Source: Serinus canaria
Lineage: Eukaryota; Chordata; Aves; Passeriformes; Fringillidae
NCBI RefSeq assembly: GCF_022539315.1
Contig: NC_066314.1
Location: forward strand, 40,547,180-40,611,179
Direction: 5' to 3'
DNA: 64,000 nucleotides
Positions 1 through 12,060 of this stretch are shown here, piece after piece. Numbering within the stretch: the stretch's first letter is position 1; every line of letters starts with the position of its first letter. The translations under genes were made by a program, and so were the position numbers. The notes under the pieces were generated by a model. The model was not told where the DNA came from. It ran no database searches and worked only from the letters and a program-made list of their open reading frames with translations.

Positions 1-3000
1 TGCAAAAGGCCAACATGACATAGTAAGCTTCTTGATTCTTCTTGTGCTTGTGAAACATATAACTTGGTGTTTCATTCTACTCTAGACTAAAAGAAAGCTG
101 CTTTTCCTTTTTCCTTTATTTTAATTGGTGAAAGACAAGGTTAAACAAATGAGACTTTGGTAGGGCTGACACCAATTATTTACCATGGATCAGCGTTCTT
201 ACCCACCACTGTCACCTTAGCTCTGATCTGTTAAACACATTGGACACAGAACAGAACTGTTTTGTACGACAGGGTTTCTGGTCACCTCAAGAGGATTATT
301 AGGGTGTCTTCCAGAAAGCAGCAAGTCTTGGAAATTACATTCCTTTTCTAACAGTTTGAGAAAAGTCTTTGCATAAGAATGGAAAGTAAAATGCTAAAAG
401 TGTTCCAGAACAAAGGAACTTCCAGTAGAGTGCCAGACTGTCCTGCTTATGTCTCACCAGAAGCTCCTCACTCCTTATGACTTTTGGAAATACTCTAAGC
501 AACCCATCAGCAGCACACATGTGAAGGTACTGACAATGAGAAAAACGTATGTGGAGCCCAGAAATGTCATCAAATTTGGCATCTCCGGGGTGTACCTCAG
601 GGACTGAAGGACTGCTGAATTCCTGATTTACAAGGAGCTATAGAAATGGACAGAACTGACACAATATTGGATAGGAAATTTGAGGGAGTCTAGGGCAGAG
701 ATAATGATATTTGAGTCCCTGCTGTTGGTGGATGTACACATTTAAAAAGGAACTTTGATGGGAAAAATTTTTATAGGATAATCAAAAAGACAGACTGGGA
801 TTCACCAATGTTTACCAGGCCTAGACGAGGCATAAACCCAAGAATTTGTTATTGTGTCACTGTCTCCCACACTTCGTGCTGTGAAGGCAGTGCCTTGAAG
901 CTGGTTGATAGTACTGTGAGCAGAAACAGCAACACTTTCAACCAATAGAAAAGAATTCATCCTCTGGTTTTAGTCACCTAAGCATTAGTCATATAATCCA
1001 TGTGATTAGGTACTCATTAAAAAGTAATCAAATATATGCTAAAATAGCTGTTTCAGAAAGGTGTTCTGAATAGGTAAGCTCTTTCCATTTACTCCATTTT
1101 TTGAGAGTAAATTTAGGCAAGATGACTCCTGTCTTAACATATTGCTGGAGATTTTGAGAAGTCTAGAAATGTAGAGCCATTTTCTCCAAATTTTATTTGA
1201 AGCAGAGTGGTAGAATCCCATCACAGTAGTAAGCAAAAGAGAAATAATAAATGCATAACAAGCAGCATGAGTCAAGTAGGAGGAAAAATGCAAATTCTTC
1301 CTAGTGCTATACAATTAATTTTCCAAGGATGTAAAAATCCACATTGTAACAGACTAATAATTAGAGACAGCTTATTGTCATTCAAGGACTTTTAGCATGA
1401 CCTGTTCTTGTGTAATGAATTTTATTGTTCATTCTAGAGTCAGGATAACCATTTCCATTTATGCTGCTTTATGGATAATTCATTCAACTCTACCCAGCAC
1501 AGGCTAATATTAATTTGAAAAAAATGGTTGCCTCTTCAACCTTAGAGTTATTTCTATTTAACTAACCCATGTTAATAGTAGTTGACCAAAGAAGAAAGAA
1601 ACCAAGAAATACAAGGGAAATAAAAGAAAATATCTCTCAACCAAAGAAAAGGCCCACTCAATCCTCCATGTATGGGACAGAAGTTCTGATATCCTTTTTT
1701 TAATGTAACCAAGCCCCAAACACATAGCTTAAAAAAAGTATTGGAAAGGAAGAGGGAGTGATTGCTTTCCATTCCTCTTCAATCCCCAAATAACAGGGCC
1801 TAGTCAAATACTAGAGGTATCTCCACAGCTTCTCCTGTAACACACATTGTACCCACCATGGCAACTACCTGGTTAAGCACTTTTTCCCTGCAGTGGCACA
1901 AGTTTACAAAGGAATCTATAATTTTCTTTCTCTATCCTTCTATCCTTTCTTCCAGCCCCACGTGATCTTCAGGATAGTGTCATAATTGGAGAAGTTAAAA
2001 AAAAAAAGGCATACTGGAAATCAGGTCTGCTTTTGAAAACAAAACTACTAAAACATGTATAAAATTGTTAAATAAACTTGAAGCATTAAATAAAAAAAAA
2101 AAAAGGCCCTTTTTCTGGTCTGAAAAAACCACATATCTTTTAATCAGAACAGACATCATACTTTTTACAGTGCATCATTTCTGTTGGAGCTAAAACAAGA
2201 GAAATAGTTTAGACTGTGAAAGATTTGCCAGCAAGACAATCCTACAGTCACAGACTTCTAATTCTTTAAGCTTTCATGATTAATATTTTATGGCCCTCAC
2301 TGATCTGCCCAATCTTGAGGAAAAATGTGGCACAGCTAAGGAATTTATCTGTATCAAACAGGAGATAAAATGCAAAGTACAATAGAGATGTCATAGTAAA
2401 GTATTGAGTTTGCTCACTGTTAGCTGAAACACTGCATGGAGTGCTTAATTTGAGCAGCAGAAACAACATTAGCATACACAAGTATGATGGCATACCCATT
2501 AAGAGAAAAATATGATGAATGTTATTTTTAAGGTTTGGTTTTTTTTAACTACACCTAAGCAATTCATTTTATACAGTCATTCTATAAAGTTACAATAATT
2601 TGCTGTAGATTTCTGTAAGAAGTATTTCAAATTTAGCTATCAACATTTTTGATTTATCAGCATTAGAAAAAAAATAAAATGAAAGTTATTCTTTTTCTGC
2701 CTTCACTGATGAACCTCAAGAAGACATCAAGGACCACTGACTGTGGTAAAGACATTTGAGGAGACCATACAGTTAAAATAATTTTGTCAGTGAGTCAGTT
2801 TGCCTCAGTGAAACATGAAAATATAAGAACAGAAGGACTGTACTGTACTCTGTAATAACTTTTTCAGTTATGCTGAGGTGTAGCAGGAATAACACATTTG
2901 CCTATGGCAAAGAGGAAACAATGAATTCACATAGAAAAAGATACTGGTTATAATTAAATTAATACATGCCAGTTACAAAAGGCTGGCCATGAATCATCAT

Positions 3001-3488
3001 TTGATGACAATGTAGTGATGTGAGGTTTAAAGACTGGCTGAAAAATCCCTAGGTTAAGTTTCTTGTTTGTCCTGCCTAGACTGTGCTGTGTGACTCAGGT
3101 CACAAGGACACAGCTGTGTAATTTGCAAACAGTCCAGAGCAAACATTGGTGCAACTCCTTGTCAGACTAAAATAAGCTATGAAAATGAGGCTCTGGTTTG
3201 TGATACACTTCTTTGTACTGTGTCAACTACATAGGAGAAGTGACCAGCTTGCTCATCACCCCTTTTAATCACAGGATGTTGGTGTGATATGGAGCAGTTC
3301 CTGAAAATCGACAAGTCCCAAGACACCAATGCTCCAGGAAGGTTATCCCTATGTACAGCCCTTGTGATGGTGGCTGTTTTATGGAGTCACAGCATTTCCA
3401 CTTCCAAGACAGAAGTGCTGGTTGAGGGGGTGGCCAATGGAGTTCATACAGGTCAATTCCCACATGGAATCAGGCTATAACCAACACT
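1..3488. other. Unique AT-rich DNA, no gene seen
   Basis: No ORF here looks coding; all are under about 100 codons and overlap others in opposite frames. There are A-runs at 1997-2007 and 2092-2104, each followed by GGC. The last 250 bases are somewhat less AT-rich and lead into the CR1 fragment at 3489. I recognise no exon, RNA gene or regulatory element. Confidence 0.6.
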
Positions 3489-3650
3489 AGAAAAGGTCAG
3501 CTCTGGTTTTGTCTAGCCAAAGCTTGAAAATCTCCAAGGACATTCCACAACCTTCTTGGATACCCTGTTGCAGTGTTGCCCTTCACTTCCAGTAGATTTT
3601 TCTTGCCCAGGTGTCTAATCTGAAGTTCTCAAGATGTAATCTCTGGCATT
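3489..3650 (-). mobile_element. CR1 LINE fragment (3' region), minus strand
   Basis: Read on the plus strand, this piece follows the reverse complement of the distal part of an avian CR1. It has the 'cttgaaaatctccaagga' segment, then 'ccacaaccttcttgga', 'ccctgttgcagtg' and 'gtgtctaatctgaagttctc', in the order and rough spacing of CR1 just upstream of its 3' UTR. Divergence is high, with many substitutions and small gaps, so this is an old, non-functional relic without its own 3' terminal repeat. The boundaries are approximate. The match is judged from knowledge of the CR1 family, not from an alignment. Confidence 0.7.
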
Positions 3651-4416
3651 GGTAGAGAGCTAAAGCTACAGTTCCACTACATAGTATTAAATATGAAAAT
3701 TAAATATGAAAAAGTCATAAAAACACTTACAACATTTCATTTGTGCCACCAGATGCAGGAACTGAAAACTTCAGTGCAAAGTCATCTCACAACAGCTCAT
3801 AAGAAAGACATGAGAACTCTCCTAGTAGAATGCCTTACCATTTGGAGAGCCAAGTGAGAAACTGAAAGACAAGAAATGAAAACACATTTTTCAAATCTCA
3901 TCAACTTTATTAGGGACAACTATAGTAATTACTACCAATGTAGATCAATGGGAAAGCTATTCTATTATCTATAAACCAATTAAAATGCAGATGATATTCA
4001 GTCAACTGTATTTTAGAATCTGATTGTTAATAGTGAGTGTTACCAATGTTCAAGTAAACCCACATCCCCAAAGCACACCCTCAGCAGTGGTTCAAAATTC
4101 ATATCTGGGAAGAAATAAGAAGTGCAAAGGGGAAGATAGAAGGAAGGCAAAGCACAGCTTGAAGTGTGTTTTCTCTTAATATGCCTTATCTGAATGAATA
4201 TAGGCAGCTGAAAATCTGCCTGTGAATCTCCAATGAACCAGTAATGTTTTCATCAAAAGTAAATCAGATTGCCCTAATTCCAAAAGTGTTATTGAACAGC
4301 TCTAAGAAGGGGAGAGTGCTACAGTAAGTGCATATTAGGAATATGGGAACATATTTCTGGTTATTCCAGCAGCTGTTCTACAAACTGCAGAAAAAAATGC
4401 TTTAAAAAGGATATCT
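3651..4416. other. Unique AT-rich DNA, no gene seen
   Basis: A short gene-free interval between the CR1 relic and the AAGGG array. I see no recognisable motif. Confidence 0.6.
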
Positions 4417-4833
4417 GGGGAAGGGAAGGGAAGGGAAGGGAAGGGAAGGGAAGGGAAGGGAAGGGAAGGGAAGGGAGGGAAGGGAAGGGAAGGGAAGGGA
4501 AGGGAAGGGAAGGGAAGGGAAGGGAAGGGAAGGGAAGGGAAGGGAAGGGAAGGGAAGGGAAGGGAAGGGAAGGGAAGGGAAGGGAAGGGAAGGGAAGGGA
4601 AGGGAAGGGAAGGGAAGGGAAGGGAAGGGAAGGGAAGGGAAGGGAAGGGAAGGGAAGGGAAGGGAAGGGAAGGGAAGGGAAGGGAAGGGAAGGGAAGGGA
4701 AGGGAAGGGAAGGGACGGGAAGGGAAGGGAAGGGACGGGAAGGGAAGGGAAGGGAAGGGAAGGGAAGGGAAGGGAAGGGAAGGGAAGGGAAGGGAAGGGA
4801 AGGGAAGGGAAGGGAAGGGAAGGGAAGGGAAGG
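4417..4833 (+). repeat. (AAGGG)n pentanucleotide microsatellite, about 83 units
   Basis: This is a nearly perfect array of GGGAA units over 417 bp, purine-only on the plus strand. Visible interruptions are one 4-bp unit (GGGA) near 4475 and two A-to-C changes at 4716 and 4736, exactly 20 bp or four units apart. G3 tracts separated by AA loops have the layout of a G-quadruplex-forming sequence, and the homopurine/homopyrimidine array could also form triplex DNA. The unit contains no stop codon in any frame and its length is not a multiple of three. The minus strand therefore carries a meaningless 173-codon ORF of Ser-Leu-Pro-Phe-Pro repeats at 4361-4882, which should not be annotated as a gene. 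Confidence 0.97.
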
Positions 4834-5396
4834 ACGTTGGTTCAGGAGCCAGCAGATCTAGGTACAGATGAATAAAGAACACTGTACCTTTGGCAAACTG
4901 TTAATGCATTAACCTTGGACAATGTTGCAATACACGTTTCCCTACTCATTAAGACCACTATAATTCTGCTGCTCAAATGAAATGAAACAAGAAATTTTTA
5001 TCCTGTGCTGAAATGAGGAATTACAGTCTCACTTAAAATTATAGTTTTATAACTTCCCTGAGATTAGAATGAAAACAGCATAGGGATGCAGTACCAAGAT
5101 AAATGATTTAGCTTGTCCTTTGCCATTAAATCTCTAGAGATGTTACGGTTAAATACAAAATTTGAGTAGACAGATAGATTGCTTCTGTGATTCCTACACC
5201 TACTAAAAGACACCATGGTCTTCAGAACAAAATGAAATCTGAGTAGATAGGATAAAACTCCCTTTACAAATAGCCAAGAAAATTGCTGAAATGATAAATT
5301 CTTTTATTACTGTAGACATAAATAATGGTCAATGGTGTATTTGCATAGACTGTGGGGAATTTAACACAGCTATAAAAAGAGAGCTGTTAGAATATA

Positions 5397-5441
5397 GATG
5401 ATGATGATGATAATGATAATAATAATAAAAATAATAATAAT
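5397..5441 (+). repeat. Compound (GAT)n/(AAT)n microsatellite
   Basis: Four to five GAT units pass into AAT units, with single-base interruptions in the AAT part. The tract is short and imperfect. Confidence 0.85.
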
Positions 5442-5958
5442 GCTACAACAAAGAGAGCATGTAAAACTGCCAAAAGAAAAAAATCAGAGCATAATTTGGA
5501 AAACCAGAGCCCATGTCTAAATGTTATGCATCCTCAGGCTTCCAGTAACGAAAATCATCTCAGCACTAAGCATTGTAGGGAGTAAAGATTCCTACAGTGT
5601 CAGCTAGTAATAGCCTCGTGTCTGGCCATTTATCATAAGACTGTGCATGTGCACACTGGTGAAAAAGGGGAAAAAGATCAAAAAAATCCAAATCTAGATA
5701 AGGCTCATCCTAATAATTGAAAAATAATTAATACATATTTTGGTCTTAATGTTTGACATTTATACATTGCATTGCTTCCACTATATGACAATAATATTCT
5801 TCTCAGATAATAACAATTTTAGCTCCTGCTCATGTCTTAGAAAGAAGTGATAGAAGTGATTTCTTACTGAAGAGTTTCTGCTTGTGATAGAGGAGTAAGA
5901 ACAACACAAACCAAACTGATCAAACAGAGAATAGAAAAAAAATTATGCTGCCTCCTCC

Positions 5959-5977
5959 TTTTTTTTTTTTTTTTTTT
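5959..5977. repeat. T19 homopolymer
   Basis: A run of 19 T preceded by CCTCCTCC and followed by GTTGTTGTAG. Read on the minus strand it is A19 followed by GGAGGAGG. No LINE or SINE body is visible next to it. Confidence 0.9.
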
Positions 5978-7084
5978 GTTGTTGTAGTTGTTTTGTTGGC
6001 CTTTTTTTAATTTTTAATTGAGAAGGCTGAAAGAAAGATCCCTGGTTTATGCAAATTGCCACAGGTCTACTGAAGTTGAAATCACCTTTTTCTGCCCTCT
6101 CAGAAATTTTTCTTCAGTTTAAGTTTCTCTCCCCCAGTTATTTTTCATATCAATAGACAAAGAAAAGGAAGCTAAACCATGAATGCTGTTTCTAATGGAG
6201 TTTCTTAATTTCTCTCCAGTTAGAGATCAAAGGCTGTTGCTGATTCTTTTTTTGATGTGTATAAGTTACTGAAGATAGTTATTCAGAATCATGCCTGGAA
6301 ATTATTCTTAAATAATTTTTCAAATGGCTTCAATTTTCATATGTTGCATATCCATAGTATATTGTCCCCATACTTCTTTGTGCTAAGGGCAGGATCTTAT
6401 GACTGACATATTATGTCACTGTAGAACAGTACTGGAAGGGAAGCCACAACAATGTTCTTTCTAACCTATTAAATAATCATAAAGGAGATTTTTCTCTTTC
6501 TAGTAGTCCTTGTGGGTGATAGGCAAGCCCATGCCTATGCCACATTCTTGCAGTCCTTATTCCTTAATCCCTTGAAACCCAGCAAAAGGCTGGCTTTTGC
6601 ATGGCACACATCTCCCTTTGTCATGTGCCAGAAATGGCTGCTGGGAGCTGCTCTTAGCCATTCATTGAACCTGCACCATGTATGTAAAAGACTTACAACT
6701 ATAATTTAAAAAAATATTAAAAGCTACACTTGGAGTTTTTAAAAACTTTACTTTTATCTTCCAGTTTCACTTAAATATAAAATTTAATACCTGTCTGCAT
6801 TACCTCTTTTTTCCTGTTTTATTTTTGATATTATAAAGTTTTACACAGCCACTCTATGGTTTTATACTGCCAAAGAAGTGCACCTCTCTTCCTAAACAGT
6901 CAGTGTCTGCCAGAAGCCATCTAATTTTTTCAATCATCTATGCTACTCATTTAATAAGATTAGTTTCTAGTAATTGTTATTGCATACTGCAACCAAATAG
7001 TAAAGAAGATTTACATATATGAGTTCAAATCAAACCATTCTGTTTTTCTTTCTCCATCTCAGCAGAAATACAAACAAGATTATC

Positions 7085-7149
<65 letters not shown>
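7085..7149 (+). repeat. (ATCT)n tetranucleotide microsatellite, 16 units
   Basis: Sixteen uninterrupted ATCT units from 7085 to 7148, flanked by TATC on the left and AATCT on the right. A perfect array of this length is likely to vary in length between individuals. Confidence 0.97.
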
Positions 7150-7153
<4 letters not shown>

Positions 7154-7371
7154 ATCTTTCAGTAGCTAGGTTTGTAGAACAAACTGCTCGTTCTTATTTA
7201 CTGGGGCAGGAGAAATGGTTGTTTCCTGAAGACTGGCAATGTTATTCCAGTGCTAGTCTTGTGTAAATGTCAGAAGTACCTTCCTGGGCAGTGGAGTGTC
7301 TGTGAAAATCGGAAACCACTACAAACCAAATCTGAACCCCTAACATTTCCAAAGAAAAAATCTTTCATAAA

Positions 7372-7475
7372 TTTAATTTTTTTTTCAAAGTCAGTACACA
7401 GAGCCAAGTGAAGAGCTGTAGCATTCTGCAGTGTCATGCATCTACACATGTTTAAACAGCTCACATCTTGACATA
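7372..7475 (+). repeat. Dispersed repeat of unknown family, copy A
   Basis: Starting in a T-run, this segment matches 9543-9642 in the same orientation at roughly 80% identity by eye. Shared blocks include TTTTTTTTCAAAGTCA, AGAGCCAAGTGAA, AGCTGTAG, TTCTGCAGTG and CTACACATGTTTAA. The two copies lie about 2.17 kb apart. I do not recognise the family. It could be a fragment of an old LTR or DNA transposon, or a local segmental duplication. Confidence 0.7.
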
Positions 7476-9542
7476 TTCTGATGGCAAAAGGTCTATGTGA
7501 CCAGAAAAACTAGGTAAAAACAAGTTGGTCTTACATGAGCTTTTAATTCTCACTCACCTCATGAATGTATTGCTTTCCCCTAATTTTAAAATGTTTTAAA
7601 ATAGAATTGTCTAAAAAGTACAAATATACCAATGCTACACAATTGCAATTAGCCCTTATTAAACAACCAATGAGATATAACAATTTTTTTATGCATGCTG
7701 TAAAAAGGGAAAAGATAAACATAGTCTATGGTAATGGAAGCCTACTATTGGATGGATAAATATGGCATCTAACTAGTTCAAGTTTTTTTTGTTTGTTTCC
7801 TAAACATCTGTACATACAGAAAAAATGGCAGAGGGAAGGAAGAGGGAAAGAACATTTAAAGTTCATAGAATGATAGAGAATGTACTCAGGTTTTACCTAA
7901 TTCCCACTTACACTGGGATCCACTTATACTGGGACAACTAATAATGCTCCACTAAGGCTGGGAGTAGAACAGAAACAAATCTAAGAATTTATAAGTCTTG
8001 AATTCATGTAAGCAAAGTACACAAATAAGCCTTTGGGTGCTAGTTTACCACCATAAAAAAAAAAAGGAAATTTATGTCAAGCATGGAAGAAGTATATGCT
8101 CTGCATATAATTATGAGTTTTAAAAATGCTTAATGGCAGAGTGGAATAGCTCCATATTCTTCCCCTAAATAGTGCATACTATAGTATTACAGTATCTAGT
8201 CAGATATGATAGTAATTAATTTTAAAAAAATTCAAAATGAAAGAACATATTACAAGACAATTCAGATACTTCTCAGTACTTTTGATATTTTATTTGAAGA
8301 GAAATTAATTTAGTGTTACTGAATATCTGAAGTGGTTTTTCACAGTTTCACACTTTACAGTGTAACTCCAAAGTTATTGTAATGTTTTCCATTTGGTTCT
8401 TAAAGAAAAGCTCTCAGTCACATCAATTAAAGTGGTAACACTTTACATTGACAAAATGTCACTGAAAATTCTTTTACTGAATGATAGCACTTTAAGTTCA
8501 GCTCCATTTGTTTATAAATTATTTTTATATTTTATTTTTATAGTCCTTATAAAAATAAAATTGAAAGTAATTTTGTCAGAATAAAGACAGGCAGATTAAA
8601 TTCAGAAGTACTATTGACAGAATAGGAGAATTAGAATTTTAGAGCTATTGATATAGCTAAATTGTAGCATTATAAAAATAATTTAATTTGACTATTTACT
8701 TAGTGATATATTTGTGGTATAATTATTATATACAGTTTAAATAGACAAAAAGCTTTTCAGTACTAGTGCATAAAGACTTTTGAACTGAACTTCTAGAAAT
8801 TGAAAGTGCTCTTTCAATTTATTGACTTTAGTAGATTGAAAGAAACCTATTACCATGTGAGGACATGCTAAGAATAAAGTACAACTCATATAAAAGATTA
8901 ATGACTCGCTTTTTAATATTTTATCAACCTCTAGAAAATGTGTTGAAAGCTTACAGGTTGTAATTTTGGTTGAAAGAGAGCCAAAGAAAAGTTTATAATA
9001 GTTTTAAAGCAATCTTGGTTTTCAGAAACTCATAAAAGAAAGTGTTTTTTATAATCTTTTGCCATTTTTGACTAAAATCCTTTCCCATATAAACACTAGG
9101 TGCTCAAGAAAATGACCAATTCATCATTTTTACATTATCACTTCAGAAGAAAAGTGAAGCAGCTTGGTAAGAAATATTTTCTTTGTGTTCTCTCATGCTA
9201 TTTCTGTTAAACTCTTGAAGTTGTAATATATTCAAAACTAAGTATATTTTTGTTGCCTGAACCAGCTGGATATTTAATGCATCCCTTGGCAAAAGAGTAT
9301 ATTGTGCAAAATGTAAATTTTTACAGGCTACTGATGAGCCACTTTTGAATGGTTGCTTAGGCTTCAGATAAAAGTTCTTGTCATTTTTCTATTTGCAGGC
9401 AGTTCATTTCACTTTTAAAGACTTCTCCCCACTGTGCAGTCCCCAGATAGTTGCCCAAAGATTTAGCTCAAAGGTAGCTATGATTGGACCTCTTATACAG
9501 GACAGCATCTTTGAGACATTTGCACCAAAACCTTTCCTTAAG
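7476..9542. other. Unique AT-rich DNA between the two repeat copies
   Basis: No gene recognised. The bases at 7864-7890 (CATAGAATGATAGAGAATGT) resemble the reversed 3' terminal repeat of CR1, but the following sequence does not support a CR1 call. A perfect 10-bp-arm inverted repeat lies at 8797-8820. Confidence 0.55.
8797..8820. repeat. Perfect inverted repeat, 10-bp arms, 4-base loop
   Basis: AAATTGAAAG (8797-8806) pairs with CTTTCAATTT (8811-8820) around TGCT. The arm core ATTGAAAG appears again shortly downstream at about 8835. No gene or mobile element is associated, and chance cannot be excluded in AT-rich DNA. Confidence 0.85.
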
Positions 9543-9642
9543 TTTTTTTTTTTTCAAAGTCAATACTTAGAGCCAAGTGAACAGCTGTAGTGTTCTGCAG
9601 TGCCTTTCACCTACACATGTTTAAGCAACTGACACCTGACAT
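9543..9642 (+). repeat. Dispersed repeat of unknown family, copy B
   Basis: The partner of the segment at 7372-7475, in direct orientation. Similarity starts in the T-run and fades after ACCTGACAT near 9642. To its right begins a less AT-rich block (9643-10279), which has no counterpart next to copy A. The boundary of that block may mark the edge of an insertion. Confidence 0.7.
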
Positions 9643-10279
9643 GCATCCTTCCACCAGGCTCCCTTCCTCACCACCTTCACTATTACAGCTCCAGGAAAAC
9701 TTTGGAAAGCTGGTCTTTGCTCATTTTCTAGAGCCCCATGGAATGTCAGACACTTAGAACAGCACTGACATTCTCTCAGTGAATTTTCCCTCTCAGGCAC
9801 TTCGTATGAGAGAGAAGATGGAGGGGCATCCCTGTCCCCAGCAAGGAGACCTGCTGAAGGATACTGCTCTGCAAAATCCCACTTCATGGAGAGGACTGGC
9901 ACTTTGGGAGGTTTGCAGCAGGCACATCCCACCCTGCCAGCTTGCTCTGTGAGATGGGCTCCCAGCCCATGTTAATGGTGAGTTGGTCACTCCTGTCCTC
10001 ACACTGCAAAGCTGCTCTCCGAGCACAGCAAAGGTGGGAGGGCTTGGAGGGCAGAGCAGTTTATACTGTGCAGAATAGGAAACAAGGAGAAATGCAGGGA
10101 GAATAAAGAGCTGGCAAACACCACACACACTGAATGGCCTCTGGGAGTTGCATAATATCTGTCCACAGAGGGCAGTCAGATTTTTCAGTCTCTACAGGCA
10201 CAGGTTGGGGTTCTTCTTTCACCTCCAGTTTGGGCTTCTCACTACAACAAAGGAATTGAGTGGAAGAGCACGTCCATCA
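9643..10279. other. Less AT-rich block, no gene recognised
   Basis: GC content rises relative to both flanks. Overlapping open frames of 103 and 111 codons lie on the minus strand. One appears to begin with Met-Gly-Cys-Ala-Cys-Cys, but its first codon is GTG rather than ATG, and the rest shows no domain I recognise. The block could be part of an unrecognised old retroelement, given the CR1 fragment immediately to its right. Confidence 0.45.
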
Positions 10280-10560
10280 AAGAACATTGATACTGGCAAA
10301 GGGTCTGTTGCACAGGTGCTGATGGAGCTGGGGTTGTTTAGCCTGGAGTAAATAGGCTCAGGAGAGACATTATCTCTCTCTACAACTTCCTGAAAGGAGG
10401 GTGCAGCCAGGTGGGTGCCAGTCTCTTCTTCCCAGTAACAAGAAACAGAAAAAGAGGAAAGAGTATCAGGTTGCTCCAGGGGAGATTTTGATTGAATATT
10501 AAGAAACATTTCTTCACTGAAAGTGTTATCCTTTTCTCTGGGAAAGATACTTGGCAGCCC
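10280..10560 (+). mobile_element. CR1 LINE fragment (3' region), plus strand
   Basis: Recognisable CR1 3'-region sequence in order: 'gagctggggttgtttagcct', 'ggctcaggagagacattat', 'tacaacttcctgaaaggagg', 'agtctcttcttcccagtaac', 'ttgctccaggggaga' and 'aagaaacatttcttcactga'. These correspond to the C-terminal end of the CR1 ORF2 coding region. The copy lacks both the 5' part and the terminal 3' UTR repeat, and contains indels and stop codons, so it is a dead fragment. The left boundary is uncertain because the first 40 bases match only weakly. Confidence 0.85.
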
Positions 10561-12060
10561 TGTATCTCTTACCTTTCTCTTTTCCAAAAGATATGTTAAT
10601 GAAAGAAACTCTCCCTACAGACTCTAATTAGCATGCATACATAAACACTAGCAGGCCAGGAGCACAAATTCCACATTTCCTTCATGGAAATTTCAGTAGG
10701 TCACTTCTGGTCTTTTCTTGCCTTCAGAACCCTGCACATCCAATGCCTCACACTGCCCTGCACCAGCACACAGCAAGAAGAAAGCTCACTGGGGAGTCTA
10801 CCTTCAAGCATTAGCAAAATTAAAGTGTTCACCATCTTCATTAACTTTCTTTCTCTCAGTCCAGGAAAACAGACTTAAATGTCTCTGTCCAATCTAAACT
10901 TCTTAGGGTGGAGGACCCTGGCACTCCAGGCATCATCCTGAGTCACCTTTGTGACTCCTTTGTGAACCCAGCAGCTCCGAGAGGAACCAGAGCTCACTCA
11001 GTAGTGGATCACAGTCTGCTGATACATAGTCTTTTTAGTGGGCCTGGCAACTGAACCAAGAAAGAGAGTCCAGTAGTTTGTATTTCTCTCTCATGTCCAA
11101 AAAGACACAACAAATAGGTGTCTGCTATCTACAGATGCTACAGATGTAATGGATGATGAATCTCAGGATGTTAGGTAGCATGGCCCTTCCTTGACTCTGG
11201 GTGGTGTTCTCTTCAGTGCTCAGTGGATAGATGGCAGCATCTGGAGTTACAGCCCTGGAACCTCAGAGCTGGAATCTCTGTCCAATGGAGACACTCTCTT
11301 GAGTGGGGGCACTGCACCCTGTAGCTCCATGCTGGAACCTGGGGACAGGAGACTCCTCTGGAAAATGAGAGAGTTTTTTAACTTGATCTTTATACCTTTA
11401 GGCACATCATGCACTGCAATGAATAGAAAAAATCTGTTCTTAATGTGCTCCAGACACATAAATGAGAATGACAGGATGGCACTTGGGACAGACAGGTTCC
11501 CTCTGTCCCTCAGGAACAGTGCCTGAGCATCAGGCAGGACAAGGGCTGTTGGAATGTAAAGGGACAGGCAATCACCAGCCAGGTCCTGCTGGGCACAGCC
11601 ATGAACCTGGAGGTTAGAGAGCCAGATGCAGCAAAACAGGCATAGGGCAGGTAAGACTTCTGCCCAGGGCAGAGAAGAAAACAGTTTCTGAGTTTTTCTA
11701 CATAATGGGCACCAAATCCTCACCTTCTCATAAAGAAGCCTCTCTTATTGTCCCTTGCAGGACAGCAGTTGTTATTCCTCAGACTCCTGTCACTGCCCCA
11801 GTGGACATGATTGCAGAGACCAACACCAAGGCTCTCAGTCCAGTGCCACTGCTGTCTCAATGTCAAGAAAAGCATGTCCACAATTAGAGATGAAAAGGAC
11901 TTCAAGCCTGCAGGCTCATTAGAAATACTGTCACCAGGACAAACAGCAGAGCTAACTGCTGCTCCAGAAATGCCTTCAGATTAGTCCTTCTGACATCACT
12001 GATACATAAGTGCATCATGAATGTCATTGAAGTCAGACAGACTCCTGAATAAAGGCTATT
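10561..12060. other. Less AT-rich block with anonymous overlapping ORFs
   Basis: This block is noticeably less AT-rich than the rest of the window. It carries a 158-codon open frame on the minus strand (11247-11723) antisense to a 111-codon frame on the plus strand (11191-11526). Neither shows a domain, a convincing start context or splice sites that I can place. I cannot tell a decayed retroelement from a non-coding transcript or unique DNA. No LTR ends or polypurine tract were found. Confidence 0.4.

Larger units (their letters stand above)
4834..7084. other. Unique AT-rich DNA with two simple repeats
   Basis: No coding region recognised. The interval holds a compound GAT/AAT trinucleotide tract (5397-5441) and a 19-base T-run (5959-5977), listed separately. 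The remainder is unremarkable. Confidence 0.6.

Noticed and set aside
4361..4882. A 173-codon minus-strand ORF of Ser-Leu-Pro-Phe-Pro repeats
   Set aside because: It is the translation of the AAGGG microsatellite, which has no stop in any frame. It is not a gene.
7864..7890. Possible CR1 3' tail on the minus strand (CATAGAATGATAGAGAATGT)
   Set aside because: Only about 25 bases resemble CR1; the neighbouring sequence does not continue the match.
9621..9932. Minus-strand ORF that seems to begin Met-Gly-Cys-Ala-Cys-Cys, like a lipid-anchored protein
   Set aside because: The first codon is GTG, not ATG, and the following residues show no kinase or other known domain.
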